Positions 30,703 to 40,017 of a stretch of DNA of 64,000 nucleotides are shown one piece after another. Source of the DNA: Pachyseris speciosa (lineage: Eukaryota; Cnidaria; Anthozoa; Scleractinia; Pachyseridae); assembly GCA_016490735.1 (NCBI GenBank), contig JAEMWC010000083.1:1552501-1616500 (forward strand), written 5' to 3'. The notes beneath the pieces were generated by a model. It ran no database searches. It saw nothing but the letters and a program-made list of their open reading frames with translations, and had not been told where the DNA came from. The position numbers and the translations under genes are program-made. Numbering within the stretch: position 1 is the first letter of the stretch; each line of letters opens with the position of its first letter.

Positions 30703-30892
30703 TGAAACGAACGGTACAGTAAACGGACAACTCACATCGTAACAAGCAGCAACCAAAAGCTAACCCTTTAATGCAATAGTTGACTAACCTTTATACACAC
30801 GATCATAATTATTCTAACACAGAGGTGAGACATACCACGAATAGTCAAAGCCTAATGACGGTATTTGACAACATGCACGAGTATTCGTCACA
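30703..30892 (-). repeat. 5' LTR of the retrotransposon
   Basis: 190 bp, TG...CA on the plus strand. On the minus strand it would carry promoter and start of the RNA. The adjoining bases inside the element (minus strand TGGTGTCATG) are the candidate tRNA primer site; the primer tRNA is not identified. Confidence 0.93.
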
Positions 30893-31462
30893 CATAATGG
30901 ACGTTATTTTTTAAAGTTTAATGGATCACAGAGAATGATAAGTCAAATCAATTTAAATAATGATGTTGTTAATATTTACATTGTTTATAAATTAAATTCA
31001 AATACAGGTGGAAATCCATGGAAAAATGGACTTTTTGGTCATGATAATGGAGGTTATGATAAGTTTGTCAGCTATTACAATGGTTCAAATTTAGTTATAA
31101 GTGGTGTTGATCAATCAAATTGTGTGTATTTTGGTCCAGCAGCATCTATACAAAATTTCAAAAATTATTCCGTAAATGATTTAGGTCAAATTAATGTTTG
31201 GCATTGTTTATCTGTTCATTGGGATAATTTATCTTCTACAAATACAGAAAAAAGTAAAATCTATGGGAACAAAAAAACATATAGGAAGTTTTACATCTGC
31301 TAATAGAACTGGTAGTCAACAAATGACTTTTGGTGATTTAAATCCAAGTTCCATCGCACCTTTAGATGGTTGTATTAGTTTTTTCTGTGTATACTTAGAT
31401 TTCATATCAGATGAAAAAACAATTTTAGATCATCATCTAATTTTAATGCAACGATATAATAT

Positions 31463-31877
31463 ATGATAGAAGACATAATTAAATACGTGAAATATTTTTT
31501 TGATGAAACCAAACAACAACACAACAGCATTGATGATGCCATACTAAAGTCATGTCTAGTATACCAATATTTGTATTTAAAGCATTTTGAAATAAAAATT
31601 TCAATAAACAATATTTTATATCTTAATGATGGTATAGGACTTATTGGTCGAGGAAATGGTTGTATTACACGATTTTTTGAAAGAACACTTGGTTGGATTA
31701 CACTCACATAGTATTCTCCATGATGCTTTTGGAAGATTTTATAACCGTTATTCATTAGACAGAGGGTACACATATACTATACCAAAGAACCTTACAACAA
31801 AATGGATGAAAAGATCTCCATTACGTGGTCAATTAACTGGATTAATTTATTGTATTTGCAAAAGAATTATAATATAA
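31463..31877 (+). pseudogene. Hypothetical Polinton protein, one frameshift
   Basis: ATG 31463 lies in GATATAATATATG. The first 70 codons encode an alpha-helical segment (FFDETKQQHNSIDDAILKSC) and LNDGIGLIGRGNGC. A slip in a T5 run near 31675 moves the frame to one that ends at 31877 (HDAFGRFYNRYSLDRGYTY, then LTGLIYCICKR). About 137 residues in all. No family recognised. It sits between the fibre and the membrane protein genes. Confidence 0.55.
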
Positions 31878-31886
31878 ATAATATAC

Positions 31887-32372
31887 ATGACAGATAACCG
31901 AAAAAGCATATTCAACTGGAATCATATTGCAGGTGAATTAACAGAAGACCAGATTAAGGAATTAAAAGCCTATTACCACACCTATCACAGAAAGTGTTGG
32001 GCCCACAAACAAGCAGTTAAACGCTTCAAAAAATGGAAATTACTTGGAAACTCATTGTCTATCATCTTTGCAACTGGGGGTCTAGCCACAAGCGTGGCAA
32101 CTGGTGGTGTTAGTTTGGTAGCCATCAGTACAGCAGCTCTTTTGATTCAAGGGTGGATGAAGCACAAAAACCTCGATCTTAAAATCCAAAATTGTACATA
32201 TGCTTATCAAAGCTATCAACATCTACTCAATACCATAAAAGACACAATGAGAAGTGGTAATTTCAATGAGTCCAGCATCCAAAACACAATGAAGAACATT
32301 GATGATTATGTGACTGACAACAGTCCAATAATAGACAAATTTTTGATAGAATACGACAAAACATTCACTTGA
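31887..32372 (+). CDS. Two-helix membrane protein (SLATT-like layout)
   Basis: 161 residues, intact, start in AATAATATACATG. A charged N-terminal helix (to residue 50) is followed by two close hydrophobic segments (residues about 51-67 and 71-90: LLGNSLSIIFATGG, TGGVSLVAISTAALLI) joined by a glycine turn. A long helical C-terminus (YAYQSYQHLLNTIKD) follows. The layout resembles SLATT-type 2TM proteins, whose bacterial members are membrane effectors, but similarity is only in plan. Could be a virion or host-membrane protein. Confidence 0.65.
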   Translation: MTDNRKSIFNWNHIAGELTEDQIKELKAYYHTYHRKCWAHKQAVKRFKKWKLLGNSLSIIFATGGLATSVATGGVSLVAISTAALLIQGWMKHKNLDLKIQNCTYAYQSYQHLLNTIKDTMRSGNFNESSIQNTMKNIDDYVTDNSPIIDKFLIEYDKTFT

Positions 32373-32916
32373 TAAGTACAGAAATAATTTTATCAAATAT
32401 CAATAACATAATTTCAACCCAATATTTATTATAAAATTTGAGTGTTCTTTTCGAATTAGTAATTATTATTTTCTCATAAGGAAGACCAAGCATTAAAAAT
32501 ATTTGCTTAAGGACAAATTTAGTACTTATCATCCTTTTACGATTCTTATTCACTAAAGGAAGAACTTTGTCTATCTCTTTGAATATTTTCAATATTTTAC
32601 TATTATCTTTCAGAGAAATTTGAAATCCCATACTATTTATCACATTTTCAATATGGTACTTCCGATGATATACCGATTTTCGTCGTATCCTATACATATT
32701 CTCATAAAAGTCAACGTACTCTTTACAATAATCATAACCATGGACGGAACCACAATTTAGACAAACATTTTCACCATCATCGTTAAACATTTCCTGATTA
32801 CTGCAGCATTGTACTACCACACTACTATTAACTTCTGCCAATTGCTGATCACAAAAAGGACAAGTATACTCTTCCATATTCTTTAATTCATTGTGAATTA
32901 CTGAATTACAACTCAT
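32365..32916 (-). CDS. VLTF3/TFIIB-like transcription factor
   Basis: 183 residues, intact. Two zinc-binding pairs: CPFC near residue 19 and VCLNCGSVHGYDYC near 51, in the fashion of TFIIB-type ribbons. A helical region (YRIRRKSVYHRKYHIENVIN, then a cyclin-like segment) follows, matching the poxvirus late transcription factor VLTF3-like group found in large DNA viruses. It would direct RNA polymerase to late promoters. It faces the membrane protein gene and overlaps its end by eight bases. Confidence 0.7.
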   Translation of the reverse strand: MSCNSVIHNELKNMEEYTCPFCDQQLAEVNSSVVVQCCSNQEMFNDDGENVCLNCGSVHGYDYCKEYVDFYENMYRIRRKSVYHRKYHIENVINSMGFQISLKDNSKILKIFKEIDKVLPLVNKNRKRMISTKFVLKQIFLMLGLPYEKIIITNSKRTLKFYNKYWVEIMLLIFDKIISVLIK

Positions 32917-32998
32917 TCTATACTATTATTTGAGATGATATTTTTATCATACTAACACATGACTCATTTCCTGTGTTTCCGAGAATGTCACGCATTTT

Positions 32999-33301
32999 AA
33001 AAAAGAACAACTATAGATTCCATCAGATTGAACAACTATAGATTTCATCAAATTGAACCATAAATTCAAAAGTGTGCAGACCTTGGTTCCATCAGATTGG
33101 ACAACTATAGATTACATCAGATTAAATAACTATATATTCCATCAGATTAAATAACGATATATTCCATCAAATTAAATAACTATATATTCCATCAAATTAA
33201 ATAACTATATATTCCAAAATACGAGATCATCAGACAGTAGTATAGTACTTGGGAGGTAACAGATCATTTTGTGATCTGGTACCCCCAAGTACTATACTAC
33301 T
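32999..33301 (-). repeat. Polinton right terminal inverted repeat
   Basis: 303 bp, reverse complement of 9286-9588 with very few changes, including the 25-bp units and the 66-bp palindromic end (33236-33301). One visible difference is GTACTT here for GTAGTT at the left tip. Confidence 0.93.
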
Positions 33302-33307
33302 CTTGGG

Positions 33308-35319
33308 AAAAGGTGGACAAATTAGATAATTTAGTAACAAACATATCTTGTGGTAAGTTAAAAAATTGCTAGGCAATTTTTGACATAAACGTGCCTAGAA
33401 ACGACAAAAATGAGTACGAACCTTATAGGAGAGCACCACTTCACACAAAAACGTTCCTTGGCTAAGCATCCACGAAACCCTGAAGTGCCTTGACAGTTTT
33501 ACTGTTACTTCCCGTCTTCACCGAGGAAGCCTCTTCAATTAAAGACTCGCAGCGGTAAAACATCATGCAGTTATATTAAAACGAACAAAGCGCTTGCGAA
33601 ACCACTCGAGCGTATCCCTAGTAGACCCGTTCAATATAAAATTATCAAAGCGAGCCAACATATTTCGCTATTTTTAACATCCACACGCTGAATCTTACCG
33701 TTACACACAGAAAAACTTAAGAATTAATCAAGTTAGATGACGAAACTTCGTTGCCTACAGTCTTTGGACGAAGATCTCTAACTTTTCAAATCAAGCGTAA
33801 AGTGCGCTTGTTTTAGAGATTTTCTAGACAGCTTTTTCCCAACTTTCTGTCAGATTTAGAAACATGCACATGCATTTGATCGGCTTTTTTTCCCTAGAGC
33901 TGGAGTGTCTGGCTTCAATTCTTTAAGCTTTTAAAAGCAATTTCCCTCGCAGACACGTACACCATAAAATTATAAAAGCCATCCAAAACATCCAAACGCT
34001 TATTCTTACCGGTTCAATAAAAATCGTTCGAGAATTAAACAATCTGCAATTAATGGACCTTTCCTCCTCTCGAGTTTGAATTACTTCCTTCAATAGACCT
34101 TAAGCTATTAAAACACATTGCCGATAACGCTAAAAGATCATAAGTTTCTTTTCTTGTCGTCTTCAGTTTTTAATTTCTTTTTCTGATTTCCTGCCAACGG
34201 AATACAGGGTTATCTCGAGAGTGAGTTTTCACATTGTCGTACATGGAGGAGCCGACCTACGGAAGGACGGTCGGCGTACGGTGACCAAAACCAAATTTCT
34301 CGCACACATGGGTTGCCATATTTTCTTACCCATGTTGGTCCGCGCGCCTTCCGAGCTCGGATCACCGCTATAAAGACACAGCTCTCCGTCTGTCATCAGG
34401 AGTTTTTTTAATAACAAAGAGTCACATTTGTCAATCAAAGCTAGAAAGGTTAAGCAACGACGACGGCCATGGCAACGAAAACGTTATAACTCCTCGTTGC
34501 TGCAATCATTACGAGATCATGTACAGATATGGGCTTTTTATACATGAAATTACTATCAGCGGCGTTGGAGCAAAGCGGTCTTGATGAGTTCTCTCTCTCT
34601 CTGAACAAAACCTTGATTCTGGTCACTTGACGTTGTTGTTTTCAATAAATGTTCTAAAATGTAATATGTACTATTCTTCAATACGGTATATTCATTGTCG
34701 TCATCGTAGGTGCTTAAGCTCCAAGCTACCAAATTCTAACATCGTGGTTCGTTTCGACTGTGGCAATGTGATTAGCTCAATCGTAATTGCAGACTGCGTA
34801 CGCCGTGACGTTATGAACAATTATTGGATGAGTTTAAGCATGATAGCGATAATTATCTAGCCGAGGTTTGGGTTATCTGCGAAAGGCGGAAAGCCAGCCT
34901 AAAAATTTCCAGGAAGTTTTTTAAAGCACACCCTATAACATGATTAAAAACTTATAATTAAACCGTTGAATGAACTCAGTACCGTCCTGATAATACGTTT
35001 TGTAAGGGAGTTCTCGAAAAGCGTCCAGAAAACATTTGCATCTTGCATGTAAAAAACTATTACGTCGCCTCTACATGGATAAAAAGACTATTGTTTTCAA
35101 AATGACTGAACATGGATCTCCAGATGGAAACTCCTGCCCTTTCCCTTGACAGTGTTAATGATGTTTTTAGGGACATTTTTTAACGGAAAGAGCTTTTTTT
35201 AAAGGCGTTTGAACTATTTGCACAGTAGGAAGCCTTAAAACTATTTGTCTGGTATACTAATCGCATAGTGCATTTCTTGCTTTATTAACACTTTTTGTAA
35301 CAGAAATATTTTTTCCTAG
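33308..35319. other. Intron right of the Polinton
   Basis: AT-rich, no gene supported. A short CT microsatellite is at 34588-34600. The end (about 35295-35319) is the polypyrimidine tract and AG acceptor of the next exon. Confidence 0.4.
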
Positions 35320-35492
35320 ATATGATTACTTGTTAATCACTAATGAGCTGAACGAGGCATTTGGCGTGTACTGTTCAACGAAGTCTGGAACAGCAGTCTA
35401 TGTAACTGGGGACCACGTCATGCTGAGCTTCCACTCAGATCACATTGTTCAGCGAAAAGGATTTTTAATATACTTTATTGCTGTTCCACAAG
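35320..35492 (+). CDS. Host receptor exon: second half of a CUB domain (CUB-b, copy 2)
   Basis: 173-bp exon between TTTCCTAG and GTAACT. Encodes YDYLLITNELNEAFGVYCST, a VYVTGDHVMLSFHSDH core and a KGFLIYF strand. Phase 2 entry and phase 1 exit complete the CUB half encoded at 2185-2341, 33 kb upstream. Same length as the copies at 1003 and 46092. Confidence 0.88.
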
Positions 35493-35929
35493 GTAACTCT
35501 ATTTAGAACGTTCATCAATATATAAAAAGTGTATAACATTTTTAGCGGCGTTTTTCATTGCTCAGAACTAGTTGGCCAGGCCGACCGGCTTTATAAAGGG
35601 AATGAGCTGGTTATTCTTCTCAAGGGCACATTTAAAATTTTAAAGCATCATTTAAGGGAAATTTAAACAACTAGCGAATAATCATGACTGCAAATTGTTG
35701 CACCGGCAAACATAAATTGGCTGTTCTGGATGGCCTGTGCTAAAAGCTGGAAAGCCCTCTAAAATATGTTTTCTTTTTGATGCGTTTGTCGAAATTTGTT
35801 TTTTTGTTTTGCACGTAACGATTTCAATTCACAATATTTTACTTGCAACGAGATAACGTCATTGCTGGTGACTCTTAAAAGATGCACTCGGTTTTCCAAT
35901 TCTTACCACGACAAAATGTTTTCTCGGGA

Positions 35930-36172
35930 CAGCTGCCCTGTTAAGCCCCCCGTCTCTATTAACTCCCTCTCTCTAATAAGCTCCCCCGTTTGGAAATCGG
36001 TATTTGTAATAACCCCTCCCTCCCTCTAATAAGCCTCCCTTCCCTAATGGAACATGACATTTTGTAATTAATCCCTCCTATTCCCTACTATGAAATCCAC
36101 TTCATGCAGCCCATTTGGTTTGTTTTTAAACAAATTTACACTCAAACACATGATACTGTTTGCTGCTCTGTA
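35930..36172 (+). repeat. Left part of an AATAAGCCCCC-type repeat
   Basis: Several units of TAAGCCCCCC/CTCTCTAATAAG type, matched by the inverted end at 41715-41828 (TTAATAGAGCTTTTCCGGTA) and by a truncated copy at 48525-48640. A 5.5-kb foldback element is inserted in it at TTAA (36173). Confidence 0.55.
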
Positions 36173-37439
36173 TTAAGAGAGAATGCACAGGAAAATCGAG
36201 CAAAACGGAAAATTCGTGGCCACAGTCGAAAACCTAACCTACCCTCATTTTAAGTCTATAGAGAGGTACTGACGAGTTTACAAACCTCATGGGGTTTATT
36301 TTCCGAAATACGGCCGATATTTGGAATTATTTGAGATTTTTGATTTCGCCCGTCTGACGCCTGAAATTAGCCGCCTCACAAGGGAAAATAGACCGGCCGA
36401 AATAACTGCTTCGGGTAACCAAACATGTCAACCTATCGGCAATCTAACACTTAATTTCTATAAAATGGACATCTAGTATCCTATTTACGACAGATTTCCG
36501 ATTCTGAAGTGTAAAATCAAGCTTGTTAACCGCTTTCTAAATGGCCAATTGACAAGAGCTCACGAATGCGAAAGTTTATAGGCAAAACTGAAATCGAGCT
36601 CCTGGTTATGAGAATTCTCCGAATTGCCCCAAATTTTAGTTTTGAAGTCTCGAGATATAGTGTTTTAACGTACATTAAAATTTTGGTTGGGTTTTTTAGC
36701 GAGCGCTTCAGAATAAGTCGACCAATTTGAAGAAATGTTTCACTAAGTGACCTCAAATTGACCTCAGAGTGTTTGTTTACATTGACTAGTCGCATCGGTT
36801 ACATTGAAATGAGCGCTCCATATTAACTAATATTCTCATTCCATATTTCATTTGATAATGAATTTGACTTACCACTATATAATGGAGTCGAATAGGCGCA
36901 AGGATTGACTTGAAGCGGCAGAATGAAGCCGAGTTGTTGTCCAAACTAGATCTGATGTAAACGTTTCAGAAATTCCTTTGTCAAATTTGCCTATAATTAT
37001 ATGTGAATGTAAGAAACGCTGCAGCTCATCAACCAAATGCCTGGGTAAGTTGTTGAGACATCTGTGACATACTTAGATCTGTTTTAGTGTTGGAGTGTTG
37101 GAACTGGAGCTGATAAGAGCTCACTGACCCGACTGATGCAGGGCGTTATCGTCGATTGCGTGACAGATTTTGAAACACCCTACGGGATAAATCTTGTCTC
37201 CGAAAATCCCCCCACCCCAAATCACTTTTTTAATGGTCCATCTTTAAAGATAAAATATCCAAAAAATAATAACCAGAGGCTATATTCACGTAACAATAGC
37301 CGTGAAGCGTCTCGGTTGCATATCTGAACAAAACGTGTACCAGCATCTCCATCATGGTGTTTCGTCCGCAAAATTCCTCAAAGAAAATACATTAATATAA
37401 CTATTCGTTTCTTTATTTTTCGGTAGGTTAAACGAATTA

Positions 37440-38050
37440 TTTATGTTAGTCCGGGTCGAGAAACAGTCCCTCAGGTGCAATCGAGTGGCAGCTGTTTGGA
37501 TTTAGCTCTAAAAATCGGCATGTGCTAAAACCAGGAACAGCGGAACAAAACCACCGGAACGGAACCATTGAAACAACCGGAACCACCGGAACGAAACCAC
37601 CGAAACCTGCGAAACAACCGAAACTGTCGGAAAAGAACGAACGGAACAACCGAAACAAATTCAAATCAAACTCTTCTTAAAGAGAGTTTTTAAAACATTG
37701 TTGGCTTTGCATTGTTTTAAGCCGCGCATTTGGCGTAAAGAGAGGACGCTAAATCAGGGACCGCACAGAGGGAGGGGCTGGAGGAGCTTTAGCCCCCCTC
37801 TCCCCTCTTCCCCACTTTTTTGCAAAAATAAAAATACATTAAACAAAAAATATTTTAACAAAAATAACGGAGCCAAAAATAGCAAAAAATCGTTTATTCG
37901 AAAGTGACCAGAGCTACTGGCAAAGACAAACACGCAGATAAATAGACAGAAAGAAGTATTAGTCGTTACAATTATGAAATACGAGCTTCAGATCATTTTA
38001 TGATGTAGTTTTACTGAAAAGTAAAAGCTATCCCTCCATGACAGGACCGT
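37440..38050. other. Centre of foldback element, ACCGGAAC-type simple repeat
   Basis: Positions 37535-37640 repeat short ACCGGAAC/CCGAAAC units. The rest, to 38050, has no gene; an A-rich low-complexity run lies at about 37820-37890. Confidence 0.45.
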
Positions 38051-38099
38051 AGTTACCAAGGAGAACTCGCGCGCCGAGAAGAATTGAAATTGGCATTAG

Positions 38100-39110
38100 A
38101 GAGCCAACATATCCTGTGAGCACACAAGACTATTACAGGCGAATATAGTTTGAAGCTTTTGACTTTATGATGAACGCTATTGACCAGCGTTTTGATCGAC
38201 CGGCCAAGCCTTGATACGTATGCGAAGATTGAGTCTCTCTTAATTAAGACCCTCAATTGGCAGGACAAATCCGAAGAGCTAAAGTTTATGGAAAAACTGT
38301 ATAACCATGATGTTAATATTTCAATGTTAACTGCCCAGATGGAAATTTTACAAGTGCTGCTGAAGGATGGTGATTATTCGCGTTTTGACGACATCATAGT
38401 AAAAATTAAAGAGCTACCCAACCCAGAACGGGAAATGATAAATAATGGTAATTGAACTGAGTGGAGTGCAATTTGGTCTGAAATCATACGCGTGATTCAA
38501 AATCGAACAAGCGCGCAGCGCGAGTTCGATTTGAAATCACAAGTATGATTTCAAACCAAAATTGCATGACACGAAGTTCAATTACCACTTTATTACAGCC
38601 ATTTCGAAATCACAGTTTTTTTTCTCAATATTAATATTTGCTTATCCATGAAATTTGATAGGTTAGTATTATTTCACTTTCATTTTGATCGGTTACAGAT
38701 TTAGAGTAACAAATGGTGCGATTTGGGAATAAATTGCACTGTTGAGATCCAATCAGATTGCAAGGATCACCAGTGATTTCAAAATGACTGTAATAAAAGA
38801 AGTTATCACGTTATGTGAGCTCATTCTCGTAAATCCGGCAACCGGTGAAGCCGGTGAAAGATCCTTTTCGACTGCTCGGAGGCTAAAAACATGGCTCCGT
38901 TCAAGGATGAAACAGGAACGATTTAGTAACCTAACAGTTTTAAACATACACAGAGAAAGAACTGACAGGCTTTCCACCATTGTCATCGCAAACGAATTTA
39001 CCGACCGCAACACAAACAGAAAGCGTAAATTTGGCACTTTTCAAGTAATGATGTGCAGTAACTTTAATATCATTTACTTAATTATTTTCAGTTACCGTTT
39101 TGTTAAATTT
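38100..39110 (+). pseudogene. hAT-family transposase remnant
   Basis: Segment 38180-38455 encodes YAKIESLLIKTLNWQDKSEE and LYNHDVNISMLTAQMEILQVLL, a helical part seen in cnidarian hAT-like proteins. After a MITE insertion the frame near 38790-39037 gives the hAT dimerisation end: LILVNPATGEAGERSFSTARR and SNLTVLNIHRERTD. The upstream DDE part is not readable. It is broken by the insertion at 38447 and by stops before 38180. Confidence 0.65.
38447..38586. repeat. Palindromic MITE inside the hAT remnant
   Basis: 140 bp that fold on themselves: GGTAATTGAACT at the left and AGTTCAATTACC at the right, with a GCGCGCAGCGCG centre. It interrupts the hAT coding sequence. Confidence 0.8.
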
Positions 39111-39167
39111 CAGAGCCGTGGAAATATTTCGAATGAATAATTAAACAATTATTGAACTCGGCTTTTG

Positions 39168-39275
39168 TATGATATGAAGATATGCAGATCTCGGTGGGTG
39201 TTATCCTCCTCAAGCCTTCGGCTTTGGCGAATAACACCCTCCTCGATCTGCATAATTCTTCATATCATAATCAGC
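39168..39275. repeat. Palindromic MITE or hairpin
   Basis: Arms ATGATATGAAGATATGCAGATC and their inverse meet around a CCTTCGGC loop and end with TTCATATCAT. Non-coding hairpin-forming repeat. Confidence 0.7.
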
Positions 39276-40017
39276 CTCGTCCAATAATTGCTAATTATAC
39301 AGCTTTGAGTTCAAGGCAGCTCAAGCAAAATCGTTGGATTTCTGGCTTACTTATAGTAATTACAGGTTGATACCAGCAGTATAACAGTCTATGATATTTC
39401 AATTTAGTGATGGTGAATTTTGAGACCCGATAGCAACATCCCTGAAAATGTGGAAAAAAATTAATAGTTTTATCGGTATAAAAGCATTCTCGATCACTTT
39501 ATGCGCCCCTCCCCCCCCCCCCAAATTTCGTCCACGCTTTCTTGCAATGGCATGCATGACTTTGACAGACATTATCCTTGCTACTGAAACCACCTTGCCC
39601 GCCAACGATCTCTTGAAATGAACACGTTTCACCTTCCACAGAGTAAAAACATGATTTCCGCACTCTAGTGCAAAACCCTGACCGTGGGGATTGGTCGATT
39701 CACGTCTTTGGCAAAGAAGCGCAAACACTATTTGCGCAACCTGGAATTCAGCTAAGTAGGGGTGCCGAGTCGATTGGGAAATCTGGATCCGAATTTCCAA
39801 TCAAGCACAAAATCCGAAAAGTGATTTTCGCGGCGGATTTTGTTAATAGGAATCTTTCCCCGACATGGATTTCAATCATCAAAATCCGTCGCGAAATCCG
39901 TTTTCGGATTTTGTGTTCGACGGCAGTGAAATCCGAAATATCCAGATTTTAAGATCTGAATCCAAATTTGCCAATCGACTGCACCCGAGGGGCTGTTCTA
40001 GACCCCATGACTAACAT
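39276..40017. other. Centre of foldback element, imperfect AAATCCG palindrome
   Basis: No gene. Positions about 39765-39990 form a loose inverted repeat built from GAAATCCG/CGGATTT words and flanked by GAGTCGATTGG / CCAATCGAC. A C10 run lies at 39510-39522. Confidence 0.45.

Larger units (their letters stand above)
26228..30892 (-). mobile_element. Ty3/gypsy-type LTR retrotransposon, 4,665 bp, young
   Basis: Two 190-bp LTRs (26228-26417 and 30703-30892) differ at one base near 26241. Both read TG...CA. Five bases CATAA are duplicated at 26223-26227 and 30893-30897. On the minus strand the order is LTR, a primer site starting TGGTGTCATG just inside 30702, gag, pol, a purine tract AAGAGGGAAGA just before the 3' LTR, LTR. 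Pol has the integrase after RNase H, the Ty3/gypsy order. No envelope gene. Near-identical LTRs and open genes point to recent insertion. Confidence 0.95.
25842..31466 (+). pseudogene. Second fibre/adhesin gene, split by an LTR retrotransposon
   Basis: ATG 25842 follows TTAATATTAT. The N-terminal part repeats the fibre module (FKLTNDGNYDLENKRLTNV). At codon 129 the retrotransposon enters (26228). The frame resumes at 30898 after the duplicated CATAA and reads a beta-rich segment with GHDNGGYDKFVSYYNGS, which could be a concanavalin/LamG-like fold. A one-base slip in an A7 run near 31270 moves it to the frame ending at 31466. The end overlaps the next ATG by four bases (ATGA). Inferred role: fibre or receptor-binding protein. 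Confidence 0.7.
9286..33301. mobile_element. Polinton/Maverick element, 24,016 bp, with nested LTR retrotransposon
   Basis: Terminal inverted repeats of 303 bp (9286-9588 and 32999-33301) begin AGTAGTATAG and are nearly identical. Inside are the Polinton hallmarks: protein-primed polymerase B, retroviral-type integrase, packaging ATPase, adenain-like protease, and major and minor capsid proteins. Genes from 9649 to 21990 all read leftward. From 22019 to 32372 the Polinton genes read rightward, and the last one (32365-32916) reads leftward. Without the 4.67-kb retrotransposon the element was about 19.35 kb. Many genes are broken, so this copy cannot be autonomous, but both ends are intact. Confidence 0.95.
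9280..33307. repeat. 6-bp target site duplication CTTGGG flanking the Polinton
   Basis: CTTGGG occurs at 9280-9285, immediately before the left terminus, and again at 33302-33307, immediately after the right terminus. A 6-bp duplication is the established signature of Polinton/Maverick integration and fixes the element limits to the base. Confidence 0.95.

Noticed and set aside
33308..35319. Small frames such as 34229-34438 as genes
   Set aside because: No domain, no splice or start context, intron-like composition.
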